A stretch of 42,852 bases of DNA from IMG/VR virus record IMGVR_UViG_3300032069_000020, positions 1 through 42,852 of that record. One strand, 5' to 3'. Below the pieces are notes generated by a model, which ran no database searches, was not told the DNA's origin, and saw nothing but the letters and a program-made list of their open reading frames with translations. A program made the translations under genes and the position numbers. Position 1 is the stretch's first letter. Each line of letters begins with the position of its first letter. The DNA comes from a virus. Below are positions 16,367 to 24,227 of this stretch, piece after piece.

Positions 16367-18043
16367 ATGACAGATTCACAATTTGAACTATTAAAACAAA
16401 AGTTGAGGGACTATAAGAATCAGTTTGGTAAACCTTTGGCAAGTTCTACTTTGTCAAGAATACAAAAATTTCCAACTAGTGCAGGAACCACTCCAGCGAC
16501 AGGAGCAATGGAGGAATTTACTTCTGGAGTTCAATCTTCATTACAAGCAAGAAGAGAAGAATTAGCATCTGGTCTTGAAGAACCTGGAGTAACTTTACCT
16601 GAAAAAGTATTACAGACAGCAGGAGCTGGAGCAGGATTGGGATGGGATATAGTGGGGGAAGCATTAAAATCATTCACTCCTGATTTTGTTAAGAAAACAT
16701 TGGGATATGCCGGAGAAAAATTATTACAACTGAATCCACAAATTCAAACAGGATTGGAATATTTAGGACAAGGATTGAATGTTTATAATGAATTTGCGAA
16801 AACCCATCCAAGAGTTGCAAGAGATGTTAATTCACTTGTTAATATATTAGCTTATTTCATTCCAACAAAAGGAGCTAAAGCAGGAAAAGTTATGGCAAAA
16901 GAAGAAATTCCTGTTATTGGAGAAATTGCTACTGCAGGAGTAGAAAAAATTGCTAGTAAACCTTATCAGGAAGCATTAAGAGTTGTTACTAAAACTCCAG
17001 AAGAGCTTTCTAAAGGAGAAAGAGCTATTGCTTATCAGCAAGAAAGAGGAGTTGTAAAAAGAGGAGGATTAATTCAATTATATAGTAAACAACCAGCATT
17101 TATTCCTTCTGCGACTGAAGAAGAAATGGCTAAATCTGTGACGGGAATAGTTAAAGAAAAAGGTGTTACTCCTTTTGAGAATATAGCCAATGTTAATGTA
17201 GAAGTATCAAAAGTGAATAAATCGGTTATGGAAGGATTGAAAAACAGTAAAGATATAACTACAATATTCAATACAAACCAACTCAAATCGTATCTTGGTG
17301 ATGTAAAAGAATCAAGTAGAGTCGTGTTTGGTGGAGATAAAACATTAGAAAGTGCTTACGATTCAGTTATTGATACATTTATGAATATAATGGAGAATAA
17401 GCCAAAAACACTTGAAAGTGTTCTTGAGGCAAGAAAAACTTTTGATGGAATAATTAAGAGCAAATTTCCTAAATTATTTGATAAAGTATTCAACGGTGGT
17501 ATAGGAGATAATGCTCGGTGGAATGCTGTTATGGATGTAAGAATGGCTGCAAATGATTTTATTGCTGGAAAACTGCCAGAGGGTAATATATTCAAAGCAC
17601 AATTGAAACAAGAAACCACAATGCTTCGCGCCTCCAAAACAATAGCAGAAAAAGCATCTGCTGGTGTTAACTTGGGAACGTTATCTCGTTTGGGGACTTT
17701 CTTATCAAAACATCCAACAATAGAGGTTATTGGTGGGGCAGGACTTATTGTTGGAGCTGGAATGTGGGGTGGAGTTATTAGAGATGCAATAGTAAATCCA
17801 ATTGTTGTTGGAATGCTAATTGCTGGAGAAACATTCAAATTAGGTAAAGTTGTTTTGACTTCCGATATGGCAATAAAAATATACCAGAATATACTGACAA
17901 AAGGAGCTAAATATCTTTCTACTCAGGAATCTAACGCTATTAAATCTTTAATTACTACTTTGGGAGGAATTGCTGGGGCTGGAGCTGGAGTTGTAGGAGT
18001 GAGTGAAATTAAAAGCCAAACAGAAAAGAAAAATCAAAAATAA
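16367..18043 (+). CDS. Large internal protein with hydrophobic C-terminus
   Basis: 558 residues. The N-terminal third is helical. Hydrophobic glycine-rich helices lie near residues 150-165 (NILAYFIPTKGA) and 455-480 (GGAGLIVGAGMWGGVI), and another near the end (TLGGIAGAGAGVVGV). Membrane-seeking segments of this type are typical of ejected or tape-measure-like proteins that form a channel during DNA entry. I recognise no family. It is coupled to a tiny ORF by TAATG. Confidence 0.5.
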   Translation: MTDSQFELLKQKLRDYKNQFGKPLASSTLSRIQKFPTSAGTTPATGAMEEFTSGVQSSLQARREELASGLEEPGVTLPEKVLQTAGAGAGLGWDIVGEALKSFTPDFVKKTLGYAGEKLLQLNPQIQTGLEYLGQGLNVYNEFAKTHPRVARDVNSLVNILAYFIPTKGAKAGKVMAKEEIPVIGEIATAGVEKIASKPYQEALRVVTKTPEELSKGERAIAYQQERGVVKRGGLIQLYSKQPAFIPSATEEEMAKSVTGIVKEKGVTPFENIANVNVEVSKVNKSVMEGLKNSKDITTIFNTNQLKSYLGDVKESSRVVFGGDKTLESAYDSVIDTFMNIMENKPKTLESVLEARKTFDGIIKSKFPKLFDKVFNGGIGDNARWNAVMDVRMAANDFIAGKLPEGNIFKAQLKQETTMLRASKTIAEKASAGVNLGTLSRLGTFLSKHPTIEVIGGAGLIVGAGMWGGVIRDAIVNPIVVGMLIAGETFKLGKVVLTSDMAIKIYQNILTKGAKYLSTQESNAIKSLITTLGGIAGAGAGVVGVSEIKSQTEKKNQK

Positions 18044-18117
18044 TGGAACAGTTAATTTTAGTAATTATAGGATTTCTTTTATTAAAAATGTTTTTTGCTG
18101 GAAAAGAAAATGATTAA
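18043..18117 (+). CDS. Possible 24-residue membrane peptide
   Basis: It starts in the preceding stop (TAATG) and overlaps the next gene's start by 8 bases. The sequence is one hydrophobic helix followed by FFAGKEND. The tight coupling on both sides supports translation. Function unknown. Confidence 0.4.
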   Translation: MEQLILVIIGFLLLKMFFAGKEND

Positions 18118-19798
18118 TTTTAAAGAAATCCCCATAGAGAAACTTTCTATTCCCAGCCCGTCCAATATCAGTGGTGCTATCCAGAAAGTTCTCCCGAAGT
18201 TCATTGACTATGTTCCTAAGACACAGGTTACAGGAATCGTTCCAGCTGCTGATATTCCACAGATGTTAAATCTTCCTATGGAATTATTTTCAAAAATTCC
18301 AGGAGTGAAACAACTGCAGGATTATCTGGCGACAGTAGCAACGAAAGAGGAGAAATTATTGGGAGTTCCACACGAAATAACATTCAATATAGGTGGACAA
18401 AAAATAACATCCAGCCAACTGGCTTCTATTGTGATAGGATTTATAACACCGGAAGGAGAAATTAAGGGAAAAATCCCGACAGAAAAACTATTCCAAGGAT
18501 TGCCGAATCTTTCTACCAAACTTCTTGAAAGATTTAGAGGAATGTCAGAAAAAATAAAAATTGGCAGAGCAGAAGAAATTATTAATTTAACCAAAAAGCA
18601 AGGATTGAGACCTACAGAAGAAGAAATGTTTCGTTCTTCAATGGTTGTTGAAAAAGGTGAAGTTAATCTTCCAAAGACAGCAGCCAAAGTTGAAGAAAAA
18701 CTTGTTCCTCTTACTTCTACTCCAGTAAAATCTCCTCGTTGGTCAAGCATTGGTGAAGAATTTATTGGTGATGGCAAATATGGTGAAATAGTTTATCAAA
18801 GTCCAATAAAGACAAGTGCTGGAGAAGTTCACTTTGCAGAGAGGTACTCACAAGGACCATATCACGGAGGAAAAGGAAAAGAATCATTCCCCAACTACTT
18901 CTCCCACATCCGTTATGAAGATATGGCAGATGGAAAGACAAGAAAGATATTAGAAACACAGAGTGATTTGTTTCAGAAGGGAAGATTGGAGGAAGAAGCA
19001 AATACTGCGGCAGTAAGAGAATTGGGATTTCAGAACGCGTCAAAATTATCTGATAAAGAATTAAAATTATACAAAACAACCCGTGAACAAGAGCTCGCAA
19101 AACTCCAGCCCTACTCCTCTAACGACCCACTCGCACACCTCCGCACCTTCCGAGAAGAAGTAAAACGAGCCGCACAAGACGGAAAAGATACTCTGCTTAT
19201 TCCAAGCGGAGAAACAGCGATGAACATTGAGAGATTGGGACAAGTAGAACAATTTCAAATAGTAAATAAATTTGGGGGTAGAGAATTTTTAATTGATAGA
19301 CCTGGAACACCATTAGACATTGGAAGTAATATCGGTCAAGAAGTTTATTCGGGTGAGACACACGGAGGAGAAAATGTTTGGATAATTACAGACAACCTCG
19401 GAGATGGGAAGTTTAAGGCAGTGCCAAAATCATCATTAAAAGAATTTGGTGCTGGTGGAGTAGAAATTAAACGAACAATAAAACAGGCAGTAGAATCTGG
19501 TTTAGAAGAAACCTTTGACATCTCTGGCAAAGTAGACACCCAACACTTCGTCTACAAACTCAACGAAGAAGCTATCCCAAGAGAAGCAAGAAAGATGGGA
19601 TTACAAGTTGAGGGTAAAGTTAGAGAAACTAATACAGGTAAGATTGTCCCAGTAGGAACAAAGACAGTAGAATCTAATAGACCAGGCGAATGGTGGCAAA
19701 TTCGTATTCCAAAAGAACGAGCAAAATTACCTGTGGAAGCGTTTGGAGTTGGATTGATTCCATTTGCGATACAAAAAGATAATGAATCTCAAAAATAA
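18110..19798 (+). CDS. Polyvalent-protein-domain internal protein
   Basis: 562 residues from ATG 18110. Residues ~235-350 match the domain found in phage 'polyvalent proteins': YFSHIRYEDMADGK, ETQSDLFQKGR, and later REEVKRAAQDGKDTLLIPSG followed by ETAMNIERLG. These correspond to the classic 'LAHVRF...EIQSDWHQKGR' and 'DGYDTLLIPTGETAM' blocks. Such proteins are thought to be injected with phage DNA. Codon use shifts towards C-ending codons around 19080-19200 and 19500-19560, as if patches were exchanged with another phage. The next gene overlaps it by 17 bases. Confidence 0.65.
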   Translation: MINFKEIPIEKLSIPSPSNISGAIQKVLPKFIDYVPKTQVTGIVPAADIPQMLNLPMELFSKIPGVKQLQDYLATVATKEEKLLGVPHEITFNIGGQKITSSQLASIVIGFITPEGEIKGKIPTEKLFQGLPNLSTKLLERFRGMSEKIKIGRAEEIINLTKKQGLRPTEEEMFRSSMVVEKGEVNLPKTAAKVEEKLVPLTSTPVKSPRWSSIGEEFIGDGKYGEIVYQSPIKTSAGEVHFAERYSQGPYHGGKGKESFPNYFSHIRYEDMADGKTRKILETQSDLFQKGRLEEEANTAAVRELGFQNASKLSDKELKLYKTTREQELAKLQPYSSNDPLAHLRTFREEVKRAAQDGKDTLLIPSGETAMNIERLGQVEQFQIVNKFGGREFLIDRPGTPLDIGSNIGQEVYSGETHGGENVWIITDNLGDGKFKAVPKSSLKEFGAGGVEIKRTIKQAVESGLEETFDISGKVDTQHFVYKLNEEAIPREARKMGLQVEGKVRETNTGKIVPVGTKTVESNRPGEWWQIRIPKERAKLPVEAFGVGLIPFAIQKDNESQK

Positions 19799-21197
19799 AA
19801 CAATTTTAGTTTGGGATTATGGGCTTTTTACTGAAATAGCAGCAGCTCTAATTCGTGATTTCAAGCAGGTATTCTATTATGTTCCTTGGCAGGATGCCTT
19901 TCCTTCATCATCCAAGCAAAAAATAGGAATAGATTTTAAGGGAATAACACGAATACAAAACTTCTGGGAATATGTGGACAAAGTTGACCTTATTGCTTCA
20001 TTTGATACTTATTGTGGAGATGTAGTTGATTATTTACGAAGAAAAGGATACAGAACTTGGGGAGCTGGAGAAGCAGAAGCTATGGAATTACAGCGATGGC
20101 AAATGCGACAAGAGCAAGCATTAAAAGGTATGGCTACACAAGCTACCTTACGACTTAAAAGCGTTGATGATTTGGAAACTTATCTTATGGGGATTAAAAA
20201 TCAAGTTGAAGACCAATTTGGAGAAAAAAATGGAATGGTTATAAATAAAAGACTGAATCATTTATGGGATAAATATAAAGGATTTAATGAAGATTATTTT
20301 GTTGGAGGAAATATAGACGAATTGATAAAAGAATTTTTGATTGGAGCTAAAAAGAAATTTGTGAAAGCAAATATGAGAGGAGATATAGAAACATTTTATG
20401 TTCCTTCCTATGATGATTCTGTTTCAAAACTTAACAGCTTATTTGAAACCCTCGGACATAGAGGTGATGCACAAGAGACAGAATTCGTCATTGAGGAAAA
20501 CAAGGAAGGGATTGAACCAGGATTTGATGGGATACAAGTTAACGGACAATTTTTGAATCCTACAGCTTGGGGATTTGAAAGAAAAGGCGGTGGTTATATT
20601 GGAAAAATCTGTAATTATGAAGACCTTCCAGATTTTATGAAATCTATGAATGCTCAATTATCAGAAATACTTAAAGAGTTTAGTCCAACTTGTTCATTTT
20701 TTTCTACAGAGTTTATAGTTGGAAGTGATAAAAAACCTTATTTGATTGACCCAACAGTCCGAAATCCTGCTCCTGTTGGTTCTGCCATATTTTCTGAATT
20801 ATATCGTAATTTGGGAGAAATACTTTATAATGGAGCTGAAGGAAAAACTACTGTTCCAGAAATGTATCCGACTAAGTATATTGGTGGTTTTTCCTGTGAT
20901 TCTGAGTGGGCTGATAAACACGAATTGGAAGTTGAAGTAGCTCCCGAGATTGACCGCTGGGTAAAATTCCGAAAAGCATACCAAAAAGATAAAAAGTATT
21001 ATGCTCTTCCCGGATTCAATTCAATCTGTAGCATAATCGGATTTGGGAATACAGTTGATGAAGTTATTAAAGTGGTAGACCAAAGAGCTGATAAAGTTAA
21101 AGCGTATGAATTACAAACAACTCACAACTTGAATTTAATACAAGAGGATATAGAAAAAGGTCGGGAACTTGGTATATTAACTAAAGAAGATTTTTAA
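19782..21197 (+). CDS. ATP-grasp-like enzyme (PurD-like)
   Basis: 471 residues from ATG 19782. The N-terminal part (ILVWDYGLFTEIAAAL...FYYVPWQDAFP) resembles a Rossmann-like preATP-grasp domain. The C-terminal half has ATP-grasp features: FVIEENKEGIEPGFDGIQV, then FFSTEFIVGSDKKPYLIDPT with R-N-P (residues ~300-335), like the E..D.N metal/ATP site of carboxylate-amine ligases such as phosphoribosylamine-glycine ligase. Substrate unknown. A ligase this close to virion genes may modify a virion or cell-wall component; that is inference. Confidence 0.6.
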   Translation: MNLKNKTILVWDYGLFTEIAAALIRDFKQVFYYVPWQDAFPSSSKQKIGIDFKGITRIQNFWEYVDKVDLIASFDTYCGDVVDYLRRKGYRTWGAGEAEAMELQRWQMRQEQALKGMATQATLRLKSVDDLETYLMGIKNQVEDQFGEKNGMVINKRLNHLWDKYKGFNEDYFVGGNIDELIKEFLIGAKKKFVKANMRGDIETFYVPSYDDSVSKLNSLFETLGHRGDAQETEFVIEENKEGIEPGFDGIQVNGQFLNPTAWGFERKGGGYIGKICNYEDLPDFMKSMNAQLSEILKEFSPTCSFFSTEFIVGSDKKPYLIDPTVRNPAPVGSAIFSELYRNLGEILYNGAEGKTTVPEMYPTKYIGGFSCDSEWADKHELEVEVAPEIDRWVKFRKAYQKDKKYYALPGFNSICSIIGFGNTVDEVIKVVDQRADKVKAYELQTTHNLNLIQEDIEKGRELGILTKEDF

Positions 21198-21976
21198 TGA
21201 TATTATTTCCAATCAAAAATGGAAAAATAGTTCAAGGTTATGGAGAGAATGTAGAGTTTTATAAACAGAGATTTGGTTTGACTGGAGGACATAATGGTAT
21301 AGATATAGTTAGTTTTCACGGTGATGATTTGCTTTGTGCAGAAGATGGATTTGTTTATAAGATTTACAATATAAGCTCGGGTAGCGTAACAAAAGGATTT
21401 GGAGTTTGTATTTTAACAAATCCTAACGAAAATGGAATAGTTACTGAATGGGTATATTGGCATACGATGTCTAATATACAAGTTAAAGAAGAAGACAAGG
21501 TGAAACAGGGACAACTTTTGGCTTTTGAAGGAGATTCAGGATATGTTTATACAAATGGTCAACCAGTTCCAGATTCGCAAAAAGGTATTCCACCATACCC
21601 CGGAACACATCTTCATTGGGGGAAAAGATTTTGTAAAAAGACACTAAATCCTACAGGAATAGTTCTTGCTATAAATGAATTTTCCGTAGGAACTGTTCCC
21701 GAATTACTATCTTACAAAGATAATGATGGCTATTATTATGAAATTCTTAATATAAATAATGGCTGTTATGGCTTTGTTAATCCTATGAGCGATGGTAATC
21801 CTCCTCTGAATTATGATGCTTGGATGGCAAATCAGGAATTTGAAAAAACAGAAGCTATTATAAGTGGTCCTATAAGCAGCGAAGAGAAACAAAAAGTAAT
21901 AATGAAGACACAAATAACAATTCTTGGATACATTATTTCTTTGCTTAAAAAAGTAAAGAATTTACTTTTCAATTAA
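21197..21976 (+). CDS. M23-family peptidoglycan endopeptidase
   Basis: 259 residues. LytM/M23 zinc residues are present: H32-N-G-I-D36 (HxGxD), H89 in YWHTM, and H138/H140 in GTHLHW, matching the HxH motif. It should cleave peptide cross-links in peptidoglycan. No signal peptide is seen. A C-terminal hydrophobic helix (ITILGYIISLLKKVKNLL) may bind membrane. Coupled to the ATP-grasp gene by TAATG. The AAAGGTCG octamer spans its stop. It could act in virion entry or lysis. Confidence 0.85.
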   Translation: MILFPIKNGKIVQGYGENVEFYKQRFGLTGGHNGIDIVSFHGDDLLCAEDGFVYKIYNISSGSVTKGFGVCILTNPNENGIVTEWVYWHTMSNIQVKEEDKVKQGQLLAFEGDSGYVYTNGQPVPDSQKGIPPYPGTHLHWGKRFCKKTLNPTGIVLAINEFSVGTVPELLSYKDNDGYYYEILNINNGCYGFVNPMSDGNPPLNYDAWMANQEFEKTEAIISGPISSEEKQKVIMKTQITILGYIISLLKKVKNLLFN

Positions 21977-21984
21977 AGGTCGCA

Positions 21985-22194
21985 ATGATAATACAAGCAC
22001 AATATTCAATGAATTATTCTCTTCTAAGAAGCAGAACTTTCTGGACCTTGGTTGTTGTTTTTCTTTATAATGGTTATGCGGCTATTTCAGGACAACTTCC
22101 TGGAAATGTAACTGTAGTAGTAGATTTAATTTTTACGGCTTTGGCTTCTTATTTCCACTTACAGACTGGAAAAAGTACAACGGGTAGTAACTAA
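21985..22194 (+). CDS. Small holin-like membrane protein
   Basis: 69 residues with two hydrophobic helices (FWTLVVVFLYNGYAAI and TVVVDLIFTALASYF) and a polar C-terminus, the size and topology of a class II holin. It follows the M23 enzyme with 8 bases between stop and start. ATG 22009 is an alternative start. Its role in lysis is inferred from topology and context. Confidence 0.6.
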   Translation: MIIQAQYSMNYSLLRSRTFWTLVVVFLYNGYAAISGQLPGNVTVVVDLIFTALASYFHLQTGKSTTGSN

Positions 22195-22198
22195 TGCT

Positions 22199-22440
22199 TG
22201 AAATCTGTCTTCGGGCAGCAATGCCCGAGGAGAGCTTTAAAGCTCTGGAGCGTAGCTCAGACCCGATAAGAGCACTCCACTCTTTGTGGAGAGGTCGTGG
22301 GAACATCGGGTAACCCATCGCTCCAACCCAGTTCTTTAACAAGTTTGGGATAGCCCGATTAGGCAGTCTATACGATGCTATGCGTTTCTTAACGCAATGG
22401 GCTATCCCCGCAATCTCCCGACGCTCAAACAATCCCGCCA
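22199..22440 (+). ncRNA. Candidate structured noncoding RNA downstream of the holin-like gene
   Basis: No ORF of note and clearly more GC-rich than its surroundings. Nested hairpins: TCGGGCA/TGCCCGA with a GCAA tetraloop (22211-22228); AGAGCT/AGCTCT (22231-22246); ACCCGAT (22261-22267) with ATCGGGT (22305-22311) enclosing CTCCAC/GTGGAG; and a 10-bp stem GGGATAGCCC (22347-22356) with GGGCTATCCC (22399-22408) enclosing TGCGTT/AACGCA. I cannot assign it to a known RNA family. It may be a free RNA or a 5' leader for the gene at 22498. Confidence 0.55.
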
Positions 22441-22444
22441 AGGT

Positions 22445-22493
22445 TGATGGTAATCCTGTCCTCTCAAAAACCATCACTTTTTCAAAGGAGGTG
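22445..22493 (+). promoter_or_regulatory. Leader hairpin and strong ribosome-binding site
   Basis: TGATGGT (22445-22451) pairs with ACCATCA (22470-22476). The loop contains TCCTGTCCTC, which could partly pair with the following Shine-Dalgarno sequence AAAGGAGGTG (22484-22493). This is one of the few strong Shine-Dalgarno sites in the window, and it decides the start at 22498. Confidence 0.4.
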
Positions 22494-22497
22494 AAAA

Positions 22498-22716
22498 ATG
22501 GAAAACGACAAGGAAGTTGTCAGTATTTGTTCTTACTGCCATCAGCCGATTTACGAAGGAGAAGGCCGAGTCGGCTTCAGAGGGGGCGGACACAAGGGAA
22601 TACGGTATTTCCACCGTAGGTGGAATGACGGATACAGGACGGATTGCTGGGACAAGTTTTTGACGCAGAATGAAAACCTAAAAGTGGTTGAAAAGAAGCT
22701 GAAGGCAATCCGATGA
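22498..22716 (+). CDS. Small zinc-binding protein
   Basis: 72 residues. ICSYCHQPIYEGEGRVGF near the N-terminus with H-R-R-W and D-C-W later suggests one zinc site formed by C-x2-C and H/C ligands. The start is fixed by AAAGGAGGTG at 22484. The DNA is more GC-rich than the neighbours, like the structured region before it, so both may have come in together. Function unknown. Confidence 0.6.
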   Translation: MENDKEVVSICSYCHQPIYEGEGRVGFRGGGHKGIRYFHRRWNDGYRTDCWDKFLTQNENLKVVEKKLKAIR

Positions 22717-22730
22717 TTGACGATGAGGTT

Positions 22731-22772
22731 TAGCCGCATATCCTTAAAAACGGCTATTTTCTTTGTTTTTTT
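22731..22772 (+). terminator. Probable Rho-independent terminator
   Basis: TAGCCG (22731-22736) pairs with CGGCTA (22751-22756), followed by a T-rich tract to 22772. It lies 15 bases after the stop of the 22498 gene and before the promoter at 22865. Confidence 0.6.
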
Positions 22773-22787
22773 ATTATTTCTTTCTAT

Positions 22788-22801
22788 TACAATGAGTTGT
22801 A
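22788..22801 (+). promoter_or_regulatory. Candidate operator, copy 1
   Basis: TACAATGAGTTGTA: arms TACAA/TTGTA around a 4-base centre. The same dyad occurs at 24892-24905 (reverse orientation) and 39160-39173. Surrounding bases (about 22782-22820) match the 39154-39192 region at most positions, so this is a diverged part of the 122-bp repeat. Confidence 0.5.
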
Positions 22802-22846
22802 ACGAGCTTTCTGACCATACTTAATATATTATATCCCGGTGGTTTC

Positions 22847-22855
22847 TTATCCACA
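22847..22855 (-). promoter_or_regulatory. DnaA box, reversed, upstream of the lysis promoter
   Basis: TTATCCACA on the + strand, an exact DnaA-box consensus. Read on the - strand it extends to AGGTGTGGATAA, the same 12-mer as at 23671, 24759, 29590 and 34812. It lies 9 bases upstream of the TTGATT at 22865, in the opposite orientation to the other copies. Confidence 0.7.
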
Positions 22856-22864
22856 CCTAACCTT

Positions 22865-22893
22865 TTGATTTTTCCAGCTTCCGAGGTTATAAT
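22865..22893 (+). promoter_or_regulatory. Promoter for the transglycosylase gene
   Basis: TTGATT 22865-22870, 17-base spacer, TATAAT 22888-22893. The RNA would start near 22900 and carry a leader hairpin with GGGAA..GCTT paired to AAGCTTCCC before the ATG at 22947. Confidence 0.75.
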
Positions 22894-22946
22894 TATATGG
22901 GAATGCTTAATGAGTGAACTTATACTGAGCTGAAAGCTTCCCGATT

Positions 22947-23414
22947 ATGGCTTGGAAAAAAGTTATATGGACAATAGTTCTTATACCACTTATTTTTCTA
23001 CTTCTCTGGGTTTTATATAAAATTCTCATTCAAGAAGCAATTTTTTCCATTGTTTCAGCAGATACTATAATAGAAACAGCAACAAATACGAAGGTTATTA
23101 ATTCTACGAGTTCTGTTAAAGAATTTGTAGAACGTATGGCTTCTGTAATTGGAATACCTACAAGCACGGCTGATTTTATTATACGACACGAATCTAATTA
23201 TTGCCAAGATAAAAACGGTTTTAATGCGGAGATTGTAGGAGATAATGGAAATTCAAGAGGTTGTTGGCAAATAAACAAAGTATATCATCCGGAAGTTACA
23301 GATGAATGTGCTAACAGCTTATTTTGTAGCACTCATTGGAGTCTTAATTATATTAAAAATGGTTATATAAACGAGTGGAGCACTTGGAAATACAGAAACA
23401 AGTGGTATAAATAA
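22947..23414 (+). CDS. Membrane-anchored lytic transglycosylase/endolysin
   Basis: 155 residues. Residues 4-35 form an uncleaved signal-anchor helix. The catalytic domain has IIRHESNYC, with E82 as probable general acid, and GNSRGCWQINKVYHP, matching SLT/lysozyme-like folds (ES...GxxQI). Four Cys in the domain may form disulphides outside the cytoplasm. It should cut glycan strands, perhaps as a SAR-type endolysin. It has its own promoter (22865) and ends directly before a strong terminator. Confidence 0.8.
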   Translation: MAWKKVIWTIVLIPLIFLLLWVLYKILIQEAIFSIVSADTIIETATNTKVINSTSSVKEFVERMASVIGIPTSTADFIIRHESNYCQDKNGFNAEIVGDNGNSRGCWQINKVYHPEVTDECANSLFCSTHWSLNYIKNGYINEWSTWKYRNKWYK

Positions 23415-23445
23415 AAAAGACCAGTTTTTCTTTTTGGTCTTTTTT
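23413..23445 (+). terminator. Strong Rho-independent terminator of the lysis region
   Basis: AAAAAAGACCA (23413-23423) pairs with TGGTCTTTTTT (23435-23445), closing in a run of six T. It directly follows the stop at 23414 and separates lysis genes from the early region. Confidence 0.8.
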
Positions 23446-23631
23446 ATTTCTCCCTGAATACTGTTAAAGTAAGAGTTTCTTTAAGGGATACATCTTACTT
23501 AACCCCAAATATTCAAGACGGGTGCGACCCTTCTGAGAAAAACGATAGAGAGAAGATAATAGGCAAAATAGACTTATTTGTATCCCTATCTTGTCTCCGT
23601 CTTAATTATATAATACTTGTATTTAATAAAG
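23446..23631. other. Noncoding region with inverted repeats, origin candidate
   Basis: The gene-free gap runs from 23415 to 23723 (309 bases). AGGGATACA (23484-23492) is the exact complement of TGTATCCCT (23579-23587), and GACGG (23517-23521) can pair with CCGTC (23597-23601). An AT-rich stretch with TATAAT (23609-23614) follows, then two DnaA boxes at 23632 and 23673. This could be a replication origin read by host DnaA, or a small structured RNA. Neither is proven. Confidence 0.35.
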
Positions 23632-23640
23632 TGTGGATAA
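23632..23640 (+). promoter_or_regulatory. DnaA box
   Basis: TGTGGATAA, an exact DnaA-box consensus, followed by CTACG. It lies 41 bp (about four helical turns) upstream of the next exact box at 23673. Paired boxes in an AT-rich gap fit either an origin or cooperative regulator binding. Confidence 0.65.
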
Positions 23641-23672
23641 CTACGTAAAATAAAGGGTTTTTAGAGGTTAGG

Positions 23673-23717
23673 TGTGGATAACTCCTCTTGATTTTGGTCT
23701 TGAAACCATTTTATAAT
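23673..23717 (+). promoter_or_regulatory. DnaA-box promoter, early region 1
   Basis: TGTGGATAA 23673-23681, 6-base gap, TTGATT 23688-23693, 18-base spacer, TATAAT 23712-23717. The gene starts at 23724, about where transcription should begin, so its mRNA is probably leaderless. The module from AGGTG through TTGATT is nearly identical to those at 24761, 29592 and 34814. Confidence 0.75.
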
Positions 23718-23723
23718 CACAAT

Positions 23724-24050
23724 ATGAAGATAGGAATAATGACAAATAAACGAGAACGATATATTGGAGATTACCTTCCAGAGATAAATGTTTTTAGAAA
23801 AAACGTTAAAGAATCAAAACATTTATTCAGAAAGCTGGATGCTTGGGGAATTGACGGATATTTCTTTACGGAAGTTCTTTTACCTAAAAATGCACTTATA
23901 CATATTTGGGAGAGTGAAATGGGATTACATTATAGAATAACCGCAAAAGAGTTTAAAAAGTATGGTCGGTTTTATCATTTTAACAAAGGTGAAGATAATA
24001 AAGCACAAATCTTTTGTCCACGACATAGATTTACAATTACGGGAGAATAA
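23724..24050 (+). CDS. Early hypothetical protein (leaderless mRNA)
   Basis: 108 residues from ATG 23724; the open frame extends upstream into the promoter, which excludes earlier starts. Features such as FRKNVKESKHLFRKLDAWGI and RFYHFNKGEDNKAQIFCPRHRF suggest a small globular nucleic-acid-related protein; no family recognised. First gene of the early region. Early phage proteins of this kind are often host-takeover or anti-defence factors, but nothing in the sequence proves it. AAAGGTCG spans the stop. Confidence 0.6.
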   Translation: MKIGIMTNKRERYIGDYLPEINVFRKNVKESKHLFRKLDAWGIDGYFFTEVLLPKNALIHIWESEMGLHYRITAKEFKKYGRFYHFNKGEDNKAQIFCPRHRFTITGE

Positions 24051-24074
24051 AGGTCGGAGAAAATTAAACCTAAA

Positions 24075-24209
24075 ATGAATATGTTATCTAAACAAACACT
24101 TAATAATTTCTTCATCGCTGGTCTTTCTTTTGAAGAGTTACCCGAGGAAGACGAAAACGAAAACGAAGAAGAAGAGAAAAAAAAAGAAGAAGAAAACGAG
24201 GAGATGTGA
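24075..24209 (+). CDS. 44-residue protein with acidic tail
   Basis: ATG 24075 (or ATG 24081) to TGA 24209. The N-terminal 20 residues (MNMLSKQTLNNFFIAGLSFE) are followed by an unbroken run of Glu/Asp/Asn/Lys. Acidic DNA-mimic proteins and polymerase-binding peptides look like this, but the function is unknown. An A-rich leader precedes it, with the AAAGGTCG octamer 26 bases upstream. Confidence 0.5.
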   Translation: MNMLSKQTLNNFFIAGLSFEELPEEDENENEEEEKKKEEENEEM

Positions 24210-24227
24210 AAAACAGTAAATAAATAG

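Noticed and set aside
22199-22440. Group I intron or known ribozyme
   Set aside because: No group I conserved core elements and no hammerhead core could be found; no homing nuclease is inserted nearby.
23591-23614. Promoter TTGTCT...TATAAT
   Set aside because: The spacing between the hexamers is only 12 bases, too short for a sigma70 promoter.
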